Of a DNA stretch of 64,000 nucleotides, positions 1-11,422 are shown piece after piece; position 1 is the first letter of the stretch, and each line of letters opens with the position of its first letter. The DNA lies in contig JAACJK010000002.1 in assembly GCA_013368325.1 (NCBI GenBank), positions 310,001 to 374,000 of the forward strand, read 5' to 3'. The notes beneath the pieces were generated by a model. That model did not search any database. It saw nothing but the letters and a program-made list of their open reading frames with translations, and was not told where the DNA came from. Made by a program: the position numbers and the translations under genes. This stretch comes from Ephemerocybe angulata. Lineage: Eukaryota; Basidiomycota; Agaricomycetes; Agaricales; Psathyrellaceae.

Positions 1-1670
1 TACACTTTCATTCGCCTTGTTCTAGGACTCAGCTCGAACGTCGAAGAGGTTCTTGGTCTTGATTCTACTGTCCAATGGTCCATCGATGAGTCCACCGGGA
101 AGAGGACTCATGGAACCATTATTAGCAGTGTCGATGCTAACTATCAACCTATCATTTACCATCTAAAGGCAAACGAGGCACCGTTTGTCCGACCCGGCAT
201 TTGTGGGCGAGGCACTACATCTTGGCATGCGTACGACCCTGTCACTGGACACCGAGTGCTCATCAAGGATACATGGCGAGCTTCAAGCAAGCGACCTGAA
301 GCCGAATTTCTCGAAGCCGCCAAAGGCATCCCTGGTGTTGTGCAGATGATCGCATTCCAAGATTGGCTTGCTGAGACCAAGGACTACCGCCCCGAAGGTT
401 TTGGCGGGAAGGACTTTGAATCCCGTACGAAGTCCCGTGTCGTTCTGGAGCATTATGGTCTCTCGATCGAGCATTTCACTTCCCGTTTTCAAGTCATTTC
501 AGCTATTCGAGACGCACTTGAGGGTGAATGGTTTCGACTCCATTGCATATGATGTGCGCTAATTCCGACCCTCAGGTCACCGAAAACTACTTCGGAAGTT
601 TGTCTTGCACCGGAATGTCACCACCCAGAACATCTTGTTTGGCGCTCCTGGCGCACCCGTCGGCTCGCGTGGCATCCTCATCGACCTCGATCTAGCCATA
701 TGGACTGACACCCCATCTTCCGAACTCCAAGCTCATTGGCGAACGGTAAGTTATGCTCTATATAAACCTCCCTGGTGCTATTTCCTGAATTATCGGCTAG
801 GGTGATCCCAGGTTTCAGTCGCTTGCAGTTCTGCGGAGCGTGGGGCTCGAGTGCTCCCCCATTCCAACCTTCCTTGACGACCTCGAAGCGTTTTTCTATG
901 TCCTCTCTCACATTATCCTCCTATTCAAAAGACCCGGAGTCCGAAACGAGAAAGTGGATAAGATAATTTCTCGCTGGGATCATGACAGCCCGAAGGATGT
1001 CGCTGCCTCCAAAATAGGCTTCGCGGCCGACGGTTGGTGCACTTCGCGTTGGTGGGGCAAAGCATCCGAAGATCTCATTAGAGGATTCCAACGTATCATT
1101 CGGTCGATTCACGTCGAGAAGAGTCCAATCACGCACGCGATCGCATACGACCTTCAAAAGAAGCGGGATCTACTCGAAGCGGTAGGGAAGGAGACTGCGG
1201 TTGAGGATTGGTACGCCAAGGTCCTCAAATTATTCGACGACGCGCTTTTGGCTATAGACCGAGAAGATCGTGAAGCCGCTGAGCTGGTGCAGACACCACC
1301 TGTCGAGATTCTTGGGAACGCCAGCGCCCCTCTTCCCGATGAGCAGGATGCACCGACGACATCTCAGAGAAACTTAAAGCGTCGGTTGGATGGCTCTCAT
1401 CCCGACGCTCCCACGCCAAAGCGAAGCAATGCACCTCCTGAACAGGACCCCCCTATATGCGGCAAGAGGTCCGATCCAAAACCCCCTTTTTTCCGCCTTT
1501 TCGTACACACGGTTTTTGCCCATTTCCGTCCCCATAAATATCAGGACCTCTGGTATTTGCCCCTTTGCGTACACACTTCGGATCGTTCATCAAAAGACGA
1601 GAGCCTTCACTGCAGGGACCGTAGGCGAATGAAGTGCGTACAATATACCTTGACGACCCAGATAATATAG
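1..1670 (+). CDS. FunK1 fungal-type protein kinase, copy 1 (5' truncated by window edge)
   Basis: The frame is open from base 1 and matches the kinase half of the complete FunK1 copies in this window, so the N-terminal exon lies outside. A GRGTTSWHA glycine loop and a VLIKDTW lysine come first. An intron follows at about 496-572, then the catalytic loop near 607-642, which reads LHRNVTTQN where every other copy has LHRD, and then LIDLDLAIW in place of DFG. A second intron runs from about 748 to 800. The last exon carries the family signatures LDDLEAFFYVLSH and KLFDDALLAI. The catalytic Asp is therefore replaced by Asn, which predicts a pseudokinase. After about 1450 the Lys/Arg-rich tail no longer resembles the paralogues and reads through the repeat array to a stop at 1668-1670. 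The family assignment is firm. Activity and the true C-terminus are not. Confidence 0.82.
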
Positions 1671-1925
1671 GCTTAAGCAGGTGGAGCCTTCAGATATGGC
1701 TTAACAAATATAAATTCCTTGGATGGCATGGGTGGTGACTGACTTGGGCGCGGAGCAAGGGAGAGGGTAGCTTTTTCGTACACATATGGATCAGACGTGG
1801 CTCCGACTGGGCTGAATTCGACACATAAATTATCGGACGTGAAGCCAAATTTTCCGCTTTCTGTACACATAAATATCGTAGGATCGGTCAAAATGGACAC
1901 TTTTTCGTACACATTAGGATCGGAC
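1490..1925. repeat. Diverged repeat built on a TTTTTCGTACACA...GGATC unit
   Basis: The core TTTnCGTACACA, or a close variant, occurs near 1497, 1562, 1769, 1858 and 1898. In most cases GGATC follows within 5-20 bases. A longer shared piece, CCATAAATATC or ACATAAATATC, sits near 1530 and 1865. On the minus strand the units appear as repeated peptide-like strings such as VYEK and FMCTES, which is a by-product of the repetition. The array starts where the FunK1 copy 1 tail stops matching its paralogues. No terminal inverted repeats are visible. Confidence 0.5.
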
Positions 1926-2025
1926 TATATAGAGGATATACCAGGGTCCTTCCTGAACCCGGGACGATCTGACGAGACCACCGCTCCCTTTCTAGAACGT
2001 GCTATATAGATATGTTAAACTGAAA

Positions 2026-2060
2026 CTAGCAGTTTACCCGTGCTTCGCACGGGGGTTCGA
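2026..2060 (-). mobile_element. Candidate Helitron 3' terminus (hairpin plus CTAG)
   Basis: Read on the minus strand, a perfect 7-bp stem with a 3-nt loop (CCCGTGC-GAA-GCACGGG, 2037-2053) is followed after 7 bases by CTAG (2026-2029) and then T. A GC-rich hairpin shortly before a CTRR terminus inserted between A and T is the known Helitron 3' signature. The usual hairpin-to-CTRR gap is slightly longer. The element would extend to higher coordinates; no 5' TC end or RepHel ORF was found, so this would be a non-autonomous or degraded copy. Confidence 0.4.
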
Positions 2061-2269
2061 CAACTGTTGTCAAGTTCCCCCGTTTCCCCGTTCATAGTTC
2101 ATTCTGCTGTCCTCAGTCAGGCTTGATATGACTACTTCCCGTGCCCGTGTCCCAGAATATGAATTTGAAGGTGCCACTCGTCGCCGACCTTCGGTCGGCT
2201 CCTCGTGGCCCCTTGTCTGACTATTATGTTTTAACCATGAGATTACTCGGGACTGCAGGAGTTGACCCC

Positions 2270-3110
2270 AATCTCACAACAGAGTCCACGGATTATAGTA
2301 CCATCCCCTGGGCCCGGTCACCCTTTTTACTGAGGTGAGTGTTTGGTGAGTGTGATACTGAACCCCACCGTTGAGCTTTATGAATAAAATTAAGTACAGC
2401 TCTAAACACGGCAGTGCCATCCCCTGTGCTTCCAAGTACTTGCAGTAATGGCAGAAGCCTGGCTGCCCGTGGAAATCGAGAAGCGGTACTGCAAAGTCAC
2501 AAATATACTGCTCGAAGGACATGGAGAAACTAATGGTGTCCGCCGTCGCGTGAACACGATTGACTACTCTAAAAGCGAAGACGGACGGTGGCCCGTGGGA
2601 CACGAAGGTTGAACGACGATGGTGGCATCTTCATCTCCTGTGACCGGGCCATACCGTATAAGCTCCAATGAGATCGCACAACTAAATCTCAGACTCACCT
2701 GCTTGAAATCACCAATAAGTATATAGTCAGTTGTTTCGAGACCTGCAGAGAGGATGGCGTTGTTCTCAACTTTGCTGGGAAATACAACCGGCCTTGCGGA
2801 AATCCTCAACATGAAGGTTGACGTTGAACAAACATTGGATGATCAGTAAATTGACCTTAAATATAGAGAGATAACTGCATACCTGCCCAGTGGCAAAATA
2901 AGCGCATGGAGACTCCAGAGTGTCACTAGTATTGAAATAGCAGAAGGCTGCAAGTGTGTCATCTGAACCAAGAACGGGGGCGTTCTCAGAATCTCGAGAA
3001 CAAACACGCCAGAGATCGAGACATGTCCTTTGTTGGCGTTCAACATTGAGATGTAGTGTGGAGGTGAAAAGCGAGTATGGAGAAGTTGACTTGAAGCTTG
3101 AATTTGACTT
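2270..3110 (-). pseudogene. Degenerate minus-strand gene of unknown family
   Basis: Several open blocks on the minus strand look like exons but do not join into one protein. One block reads ENAPVLGSDDTLAAFCYF near 2990-2890, another ETTDYILIGDFKQ near 2715, and another ISFSMSFEQYICDFAVPLL near 2545-2480. They are separated by frame changes and possible short introns. The order and style recall a short-domain protein family common in mushroom genomes, but I cannot name it. The blocks lie inside the stretch that would belong to the candidate Helitron. This may be a captured gene fragment or a plain relic. Confidence 0.3.
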
Positions 3111-4099
3111 GAAGTGATTGTAGGTACTTAGAGGTGCTCGTGGTGTCGGCCGTCTTATATTTCGTCTGGGGGCCCTCCCGTATCTCAGTCTCTCACCATT
3201 CTAGAATATTCTCCAAGATTTCTAGCACAATTCCGGGAGAAATGGGATGACAAAGAAACCGACTCCGAGGTTCTCGAAGCTTCGCATAGCTCGGCTGGGC
3301 GTCGAAGTGCGGGAACGACGTCAGTGTTATGACAGCAGGAGCGTTCCATCGATGACCACTCAGATAATCGCATGGCATCGTATACGCAGCGCGAGAGAAG
3401 GAAGAATGAAAGGGCAACCTCACTGCTGCTACACGACGGTGAGTCCCGTCGGAAACTCTGAGAAGTGTACATAGACGTGGAGGTCCATTGATTCAGGTCG
3501 GTTCGAAAAATCGGTGGCCATACGTGTACAGAACACCAACTTTGAGTGAGAGCCGTACATTGTTTCACCGGGTGGGTAGACAGCCTACGTCGAGAAAGAA
3601 GATAAAAAGAATCAGGAAGCATAGTGCGGAGGCACTCCGAAGACTCTGAGAGCGGGGAAATGTACATTACATCGGATACTGGGAGAAGGAGACCGCGTCG
3701 AGCCAGAAACAGCCGACATGACGGCGAGAGGAAAGGTTAACAGCAATCGCGACGCGTTGCCCGTCGTGACGTGACGGCGGAACGAACGGAACACAGCGGT
3801 CCGGTTTGTCTTTGACGTTTGTCCCGTGGAAAAGTAGTTTTTATGTTATAATAGATGTGATAGCATAGTTCACTTTTCTATACAGTCGACCTTTTGACTT
3901 GTCATTCTATTGAAGCTTAGTTACCGTCGGCCAAGTTGTATGGAGTCGTCGCCTTGGTGGGTAGCCAGATAACGAGCAGGCTATGCTCAATATCTACGCG
4001 TGAAGGAACCTCTCCGAGTCATCAAAAGCCCTACTGCCCAAAACGAAGCCAGAAAGAGGGTACCCATTTCGATTAAGCGCCCAATACCAAATAAAGCCA
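3111..4099. other. Intergenic region, no supported gene
   Basis: Short overlapping open frames exist on both strands around 3185-3670, but none shows a recognisable domain, splice pattern or paralogue in the window. The right part is probably the promoter region of the Hsp78 gene. Confidence 0.5.
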
Positions 4100-4130
4100 A
4101 GAACCGGAACTCTCCAGAAAGTTGCCGAAA
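4100..4130 (+). promoter_or_regulatory. Candidate heat-shock element upstream of Hsp78
   Basis: Five contiguous 5-bp units from 4106 to 4130 alternate GAA and TTC-like cores: GGAAC, TCTCC, AGAAA, GTTGC, CGAAA. The three GAA units are exact and each of the two TTC units has one mismatch. Another AGAAC sits at 4100-4104. Alternating nGAAn/nTTCn pentamers are the binding pattern of trimeric heat-shock factor. The site is 130-155 bp before the ATG of a heat-shock chaperone, which supports the reading. Confidence 0.45.
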
Positions 4131-4259
4131 AGGGGATGTTCCGGCTTCGTCATAAGTAGCCGCCACGAAGGCGCCGAAATCCAACTCACACCCACTCCAC
4201 GACCCTTTCTTTTCTCTCTATTTCTCTTTTCTTTCTATCATACTAGACGCAAATTAACG

Positions 4260-7200
4260 ATGCTGAAGGCGCAGAGCCTGGTCCAGAAGAGCTCGAGCCC
4301 ATGGACGACAGCGGCGAAGTCGGTTCCACGACGGACGATCTCGACGGCGAAGTATGTACGCACAAGGACTCGCGCAGGGCCGCTGCTTGTTACACCGCTG
4401 GCATGTGTCGCATTGAGGAGCTCGTTTGGCACCACAAGGCGGCTCTATGCCAGTGTGCCTGGAGGAGCAGGAGGGTTTCCGGGATTCAATATGGGTCAGA
4501 AGGCGCAGAAGGGGGAAGCTCTGAAGGAACATGTGCGTAGCCATTTCCTTCGCCCAGTTAACGAGTACTAATATACACCCTCAGTCGGTTGACTTGACTG
4601 AACTCGCGCGTCAAGGCAAGCTGGACCCGACGATTGGGCGAGACGACGGTTCGTGCTTCCATTTCGGGGTTCAAGCAATGTCTCATACGCGCTCCAGAGA
4701 TTCGGAGGACCATCCAAAGTCAGTGAGCTCAGCAATTCGATCGCCATGCGTGTACTTATCAGCCCTAGTCTTGTCGAGGAGAACGAAATCGAACCCTGTG
4801 GTGAGTGCCACGCTCGGTCGCCCTCAACATGAGTATAGAGACTGACCTCTTTCGTAGTTGATTGGCCCTCCTGGCGTTGGAAAGACGGCTATCGTAGAAG
4901 GACTGGCGAACAGAATTGTCGCGAAGGAGGTTCCAGAGGTGAGTCGCTCCTCAATGCTTCACGGAGCGCGTCTAACATTTCCTCAGTCTCTTCAGAACAA
5001 GCGCGTTCTCTCGATTGATTTGGCCTCTGTTGTTGCTGGTTCGGGAATCCGCGGCCAGTTCGAGGAAAAGTTCAAGGCCCTCATCAAAGATATCGAAGAA
5101 GAGTCCGAGAATGTCATCTGCTTCATCGACGAGATTCGTACGTCCCCTTGTCCTCGATACTTTACGCTTCACGGTGCTGACAGTTCACAGACACACTGTT
5201 CAATCTCGGAAAGGCAGAAGGCAGCGTCGATGGTGGCCAGATGATCAAGCCCTCTTTAGCCCGAGGTCTGCGCCTTGTAGGTGCTACCACGCCCGACGAA
5301 TACAGGAAGACTATTGGCAAAGACGCAGCTCTCGAACGCCGTTTCCAACCCGTGTCAATTGACGAACCGACTGTTGGGTCTACCATCTCAATTCTCCGCG
5401 GATTGAAGCCTCGGTACGAAGTGCACCATGGAGTAGAGATTTCCGATAGTGCTTTGGTCACAGGTGAGCCCTCTTCCCCGGCGCAACTCGAACTCGGTTA
5501 GTCTAACCTTGCGTGTAGCTGCAGTTTATGGAGCGCGTTACATTTCGGATAGGTTCTTACCTGACAAGGCGATTGACTTGGTCGACGAAGCTGCGTCTGC
5601 CTTGCGCCTCGCACAAGAGAGCAAGCCTGACGAACTAGAGGCACTTGAGCGGGAGATGATGACGCTTCAGATCGAGTTGGAGAGCTTGAAAAAAGAGACA
5701 GACGTTTTCAGCGTTGAGCGCCGGGCCAAAGTCGAAGAGGAGTTGAAGACAAAGCGGGAGGAAGCATCGATGTTAACGAGAGTCTGGCAGGCCGGTATGT
5801 CCCATGTTACCTTCGACGCACTGCTGTACGTGTACACTGAACCTGTTTCATAGAACGTGCCCGCTTGGACAAAATCAAGGACACGAAGAAGAAACTCGAA
5901 GAAGCCAAGTACCAGCTCCAAGTCGCTCTGCGACAAGGCCGATACGATTTGGCATCCAGGCTTCGCTTCGCCACCATCCCCGATCTGGAGAAGCAGCTTC
6001 CCAAGGAGGTTGAGGAGCCTGATTCGGAGTCGCCCTTGGCCATGCTTCACGACAGAGTCACTTCGAACGATATCGCGAGGGTCGTGGCCAAGGCGACCGG
6101 TATCCCAGTGCAGAACCTGTTGAAAGGCGAGCGGGATAGGCTGGTGCATATGGAGGACGCCCTTCGCTCTCGTGTCGTCGGGCAGGATCATGTTGTTGCT
6201 GCTGTTAGCGATGCGGTTCGGATTTCTCGTGCTGGACTGCAGGCTCCTAACAGGCCTGTTGCTTCGTTCTTGTTCCTGGGACCGACTGGCGTAGGAAAGG
6301 TATGTAGTTCGGCTTCATATTCTTCTATATGAACTCATTCGTGGATATATAGACGGAACTTTGCAAAGCTCTTGCTTCCTTCCTTTTCGACGACGAGCAG
6401 CGCGGACTGTGAGTATATGGAATCATCCGGGCTATTGAGTGTTCGACTGACGACATTTCTCTAGTATCACTATCAACATGTCTGAGGTGTGCTCAACGGA
6501 CCATCTTGACTCGTTTTCTTGGTCTGACTATTATGTAGTACCATGACAGGCACACCATTTCGAGGTTGATTGGAGCCGCCCCTGGCTACGTTGGGTTCGA
6601 AGAAGGCGGCCAGTTGACAGAAGCCGTCAGGAGGAAGCCTTACGGTGCGCATCTTTGGAGAACCCCGCTCCTCCGAACGTTTTATTGACTGACTACCCGC
6701 AGCCGTTATCCTTCTTGACGAAATGGAGAAGGCACACAAGGACGTAGCCATGATCCTTCTCCAGATTCTGGACGAAGGTGTTATCACCGATAGTCAAGGC
6801 AGGAAGGTTGATTTCAGGGTACGTTGACTTCTCGGTCCCGTCTAGCGTGGCAGGTTGCTCACAGTCTGAATCTAGAACACGATTATCTGCTTGACCAGCA
6901 ATCTCGGTAGTGACATCCTGGCTCACTCAAGCGCGTCGGACCCCGTCACCGGCGAGGTCACCGAAGAAGCCAAAAATGAAGTCATAGAACGGACGCAAGA
7001 GTACTTCCCTCCCGAGCTCCTCAACCGCATGGACTCCCTCCAAGTCTTCAACAAGCTTTCGCGCAAGTCCATTCTGGCGGTGGTCGACCTGCGCCTGCAC
7101 GATGTTGCGGAGCGGTTGAAGCCGAGGCGTATTCAGTTGGATGTGGACGAGGCGGCGAAGAACTGGTTGGCGGAGCATGGGTATTCTGATGTTTATGGCG

Positions 7201-7497
7201 CAAGGGCGATTGCGAGGATTGTGAGGACGGATTTGTTGTTCCCTCTGGCGCAGAAGCTGCTTAAGGGGACTATTCGGTGAGTTTGGATGGGTTGTTGCTA
7301 TCGTGGTGATGGTATGCTGATGCTGGATACTCATTAGTGATGGCGATACTGTGGCTATCCGAGTCAAGGAGGACGGGAAGAGTCTGGATATTAAGGATAA
7401 CCATGAACCTGACCCTACGACAGTTAAACCCGACTCCGAAGTCAACCCGGAGGAACTTCCTCCCCTCGAAAACGATGAGACAGGTCGTCTCCCCTAA
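4260..7497 (+). CDS. HSP78: Mitochondrial Hsp100/ClpB-type disaggregase Hsp78
   Basis: This AAA+ chaperone resolubilises aggregated proteins in the mitochondrial matrix together with mtHsp70. About ten short introns split the gene. The ATG at 4260 opens a roughly 80-residue Arg/Ser/Thr-rich presequence with few acidic residues, typical of matrix import. It leads straight into [18 protein letters not shown], so the ClpB N-domain is absent, as expected for Hsp78. The first ATPase domain has GPPGVGKT and CFIDEIH. A coiled-coil middle domain runs from about LEALEREMM to [11 protein letters not shown]. The second ATPase domain has GPTGVGKT and [11 protein letters not shown], followed by the C-terminal small domain ending in an acidic tail. 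Exon joins checked by hand keep one frame, for example donors at about 4530, 4648, 4757, 5138 and 7278. The estimated length of about 810 residues matches yeast Hsp78 (811). The gene appears intact. Confidence 0.95.
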
Positions 7498-8197
7498 AAG
7501 AAGACAACGACGTCGAACGCATTCTTACACTCGCATAATTTTCTTCCGCACTACTCAATATTCATACTCTGGACCATTAAACGGATACTCATTGCATTCT
7601 ACTTATTCCCTTCAACGATTTGCACCTCCACTCTCCATGTAATAACTTGTAACTACCTTGTAATATCTGTATCATTAGTAGGATCCTAGGACCTCGCAAG
7701 CATGATGAAATCCAGCGCTTTTGTTTTGTCTTACAGCTTGGATATGATTATTGTGGCTGCATAAATATATATGAGGCCAATATTCTGCACGAGCTTTATT
7801 GAAGAGAGATGTGCGGGAATCCGCTGAGCAGTGAGGGCACAGTACTCAGGCCTCAGGGGCCAGGGCCCGGGTAGGCGTCCCAAAGTAGTAGTCACGTGAT
7901 TGGGACCGACCTCCCATTTTGGGCTCTATTTGTGCTTTATTTGGAGTCCCATCATTCGTTCATTGTGCATGGTTCGAAACGCTGTGGCGAGTGCTCTCGC
8001 TTGTTTCTTCTTAACCACCAGCTCCTGCCAGGGGCCCCCTCATTATGGCCGGCATTGAGATTCGGCAGCTACATACTGAAATGCCATCAATAATCTCTAT
8101 GTCCGCCATCACATCAAATGGCCATCGCGTCGGGGTTGGCCCTTTTCAACAATAACCACCACCATCGACCCCATTCCTCTGGAATTTTCAATCTGCG
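7498..8197. other. Intergenic region between Hsp78 and FunK1 copy 2
   Basis: This contains the presumed 3' UTR of Hsp78 and the promoter of FunK1 copy 2. I see no coding region. The last 80 bases (CAAC/ACCACCACC-rich) resemble the 5' flank of copy 3, which fits their tandem duplication. Confidence 0.5.
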
Positions 8198-10671
8198 ATG
8201 AAGGCGAAACCATGTCCTTCAACTCACTTCTTCTACCTTCCGGGGTACACTCTCCCGACTGAAGGGTCCGACAGTGACAACGACAGCACTGAAGGATCTT
8301 CCTCTTCCGCCTCCAAGTCTGGCAGATCCTCCTCTCCGGATCCCTCTCAAAGCGGAACTACCCCTACAGCAGACCCGAAAGCTGGAGCTCTCAAGGAAGC
8401 CCTCATCCGGGATCTTGGAGAAGACGTCCATATTACCGACGAGGCGTGGACGGAGTCATTATATCGCAGTATAGTCGAGCAGGTTGAGCTCGAAGCATTC
8501 CTATCCTCCGGAGTTTCAGGATATGTCGTGAACGAAACTAATGCGGGATACTGGAAGGACCTTCCGGAAATACCTGTTCTCAAGGAAGAGCTATATGGCC
8601 CTCTGACATCCTTGATGACGCGCATCGTCGATCAGCTGAGCCCAGTCCGCGAGAAAGGTGTTACTCGGGAAGTTGTTAACTCGCACACTGCGACTCTCTC
8701 GCACGAAGGATACAAGGAGCAGTGCCCTGACATCTCCATAAAGGCGACTGGACCATCTTTCCAGAAATCCAAGGCAGCCGACGAGTTCGCTCCTGGGATC
8801 GGCTACTCCACTGTCGCTGCAGTGATCGACGTCTCCTTGGAACAAACTTCTAAGGAGATAGATGAAGTCTCTCAGCTTGCGATGTATTGCAGGTATGTCT
8901 ATTTCTCACCCTCGTGCACAACTGAGCTGACTTCCATGCCAGGCATATCTTCCTTGAGCAGCCAAATCGCAACTTTGTTCGTTCTCTTATTGTCACGCAC
9001 AATAGTGTCAGACTGGTCCACTACGATCGCAGCGGTGTCTACGTGACACCGTATATCAACATTCACCAACACCCTCGGACATTTATTCGTCTTGTGCTTG
9101 GCATCACATCTCCTGATGAGCGAGTCCTTGGGTTAGATACATCCATTCAATGGTCTATCGACAAGGCAACTGGGAGGAGAGCTGCAGGCACCATTGACAC
9201 CATCGACGGCCACAACCAGCCTATCCGCTACAACTTGGATGCAGGGCAACCTCCTTTCGTCCGCTCTGGCATTCGCGACCGAGGCACGACTTGCTGGCAC
9301 GCGTACCACCCTGTGACTGGGAAACGCGTAATTATCAAGGATGCTTGGCGGATTTCGGGTACTCGGTCTGAGCGAGAATACCTCGAAGCAGCAAGAGATA
9401 TCCCTGGAGTTGTGCAGATGCTCTCCTACCAAGACGATATTGCAGAGACGCAGCATTTCCGTCCTGTAAACCCCAGAAATCGGCACTTTGAAAGTCGCGT
9501 GAAGTCACGGCTCGTCCTCGAGCACTACGGCAGTTCAGTCATCCACTTCAGAACACGCGCCCAAGCTATCGGCGCCATCCGCGACGCGATCGTCGGTGAG
9601 TATTTCCAATTCGCTCCTGGGCTGCCACTGATGAATTCGTAAAGGGCATTATAACTTACTTTTGAAGTCGGTGTTGCATCGAGACGTATCTCTCCAAAAC
9701 ATCCTCCTCGGTGCTCCAGATGCCCCTGTAGGACTTCGAGGGATCCTTATTGACCTCGACTTGGCCATATGGACTCACAGTCCTCGCGCCGAGATTCAAG
9801 TCGACGTGCTCAAAGTAAGTCATCCTTTTTTGCTTTCCTCCCTCTTACCAAGTTCTGACTTCAAAACTAGGGCACTTATAGATTCTTGTCCATCGCAGTC
9901 CTACGGAGCGCCGGAGCCAAATGCACGCCACCTCATGACTTCCTTGATGAGTTGGAGGCCTTTTTCTACGTTCTATCTCACATTCTACTGCTTTTCAAAG
10001 GGCCTGGGGTCCGCGACGAGGACATGGTGGAAATGTTTGAACGATGGGACAATGCCAATCCGGAACACGCATCAGACTCCAAGACCGCATTCCTAATGAG
10101 GAGCTGGACCCCCTCCCAGTGGTGGGGCAGCGCCGCCCAAGATCTTTTCACAGGGTTTAAAACCCTCATTTTCTCGATACAGAACGAGAAGGATGCCCTC
10201 AGGAACAGGATCATATACGAACCCGAATCGATGCGTAAACAACTCGAAGACTTTGGAAAGGTGGTGGGTGATCAGTACGAGAAGGTGCTGAAACTGTTCG
10301 ACGACGCCCTCCTGGTTATCGAGCGCGAGGATCGCGAAGCCGTCGAAAGCGACGCTTTGTCCACCGAGCCTAATCCCTTAATCACTGTCGCCTCTATCAA
10401 TGCGTTCCCCCCCTCTCGATCTCCCTCGGTCCCTGGAGCGCAACCTGCATCTCCTCAACCCTCCCCACTCAAGAATTCTCGGCCCCAAGCCAGCCTCAAG
10501 CGTGGCACCGAGGAAGAGGCACATCCAGAAGAACCGCTCACAAAGCATCGACGGGTTTCTGCCGAACCCCCAAACCCCACCCCGCTCCCAAGTAAAGAAC
10601 TCGTAAACCTTAGTCTCGCAAACCAGACTCTAGTATCTGAGAAGAAGAGTTCGTTCTCACTTGATACGTAA
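8198..10671 (+). CDS. FunK1 fungal-type protein kinase, copy 2
   Basis: Four exons (8198-8892, 8943-9595, 9645-9814, 9871-10671) give 772 residues in one frame. Residues 1-75 are Ser-rich and disordered. An N-terminal conserved domain follows with GVTREVVNSH, PDISIKATGPSF and AAVIDVSL, then the linker QPNRNFVRSL. The kinase part has RGTTCWHA, VIIKDAW (ATP-binding Lys), VLHRDVSLQN (catalytic Asp and Asn present) and LIDLDLAIW replacing DFG. The C-lobe shows LDELEAFFYVLSH. The tail is Pro/Ser/Lys-rich, suggesting nuclear localisation. The ancestral Arg-rich ending (LRRSLRLMLKRAAA) lies just beyond the stop at 10684-10738 in another frame, so the annotated C-terminus is probably altered. This copy is the tandem duplicate of copy 3. 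FunK1 kinases (Pfam Pkinase_fungal) have no well-defined substrates. Confidence 0.88.
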
Positions 10672-10930
10672 ACCTGTCCCCCAGAACGTCCGCCTTAGAC
10701 GAAGCCTTCGCCTCATGTTGAAGCGCGCTGCCGCGTAAACCTTTGTTGTATACCCTTTTAGATGTCTGCAGACTGTAACGTTGTAACCCTTTGTATATAT
10801 GCCACGCTTTCCTATTACAAGCCTACTATCATTTCATCCCATTTGAGTCCAACAGGAGAGCATTGCGGAACAATGGCACAGACATGAAGGGACAGGTTCC
10901 ACCTACATCCATACAACGCGAACGCACGAC
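8198..10930 (+). repeat. Segmental duplication, unit A (paired with 13142-15830)
   Basis: The complete FunK1 copy 2, including introns, and about 190 bp of its 3' flank align with copy 3 and its flank. Examples in the flanks are TTTGAGTCCAACA, the CACAGACATGAAGGGA string and ACATCTGCGT. Similarity breaks at about 10938, where GC-rich repeats and the inverted-repeat element begin, and resumes at about 12790 with the IBTK-like 3' end. Confidence 0.8.
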
Positions 10931-10946
10931 ATCTGCGTTGGTGGCC

Positions 10947-10998
10947 CATGACCCACGACCCGCGACCCGCGAATCCCGACCCGCCCGACCCGCGAACC
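10947..10998. repeat. Short GACCCGC-type tandem repeat
   Basis: About six imperfect 7-9 bp units of the form GACCCGCGA or GACCCACGA follow one another. The stretch sits just outside the left inverted repeat of the 11022-12787 element, where the two duplicated units lose similarity. Confidence 0.5.
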
Positions 10999-11422
10999 TT
11001 TGCCCCAGTCGATCCGATAGGCGCATCAGGAAAAGGCCAGACGCGTGGGGAGCGTGGGGCCCGTGGCAGGCGCGTCTGATCGTGGAGGGAACACCGCCAC
11101 GCCTGCCCACGCCATCAATTCGCTGCCCACGCTCGGCGATCACACCACGGCGTCCACGCCTCCACGGAGGAGAACATGGAAATATAGTCTGCTACAGTAC
11201 AGAAAGGGTAGACTCCTATTCTCTTGGACTATTTGGAGTATATACAGGTCCTGGCTGTTCTATAATGTTCACTTTTTGAGGAAACCACAGCAGACCTAAT
11301 GAGAAACATGTCTGTTTTGTGCGTTTGTGAGTGTAATCCAGTTCCTAAACATTCATTTACAGGGACATGGACAGGTTAATAAGAGTTGTGTACTTTAATT
11401 TAACGGTGGGTACGCCAGAAAG

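Noticed and set aside
3185..3667. 160-codon minus-strand open frame as a gene
   Set aside because: It overlaps other open frames on both strands, has no domain, no plausible introns and no paralogue; composition looks non-coding.
7960..8000. GGTTCGAA string as a tRNA T-loop
   Set aside because: The surrounding sequence does not fold into an acceptor stem, D arm and anticodon arm. No tRNA could be supported anywhere in the window.
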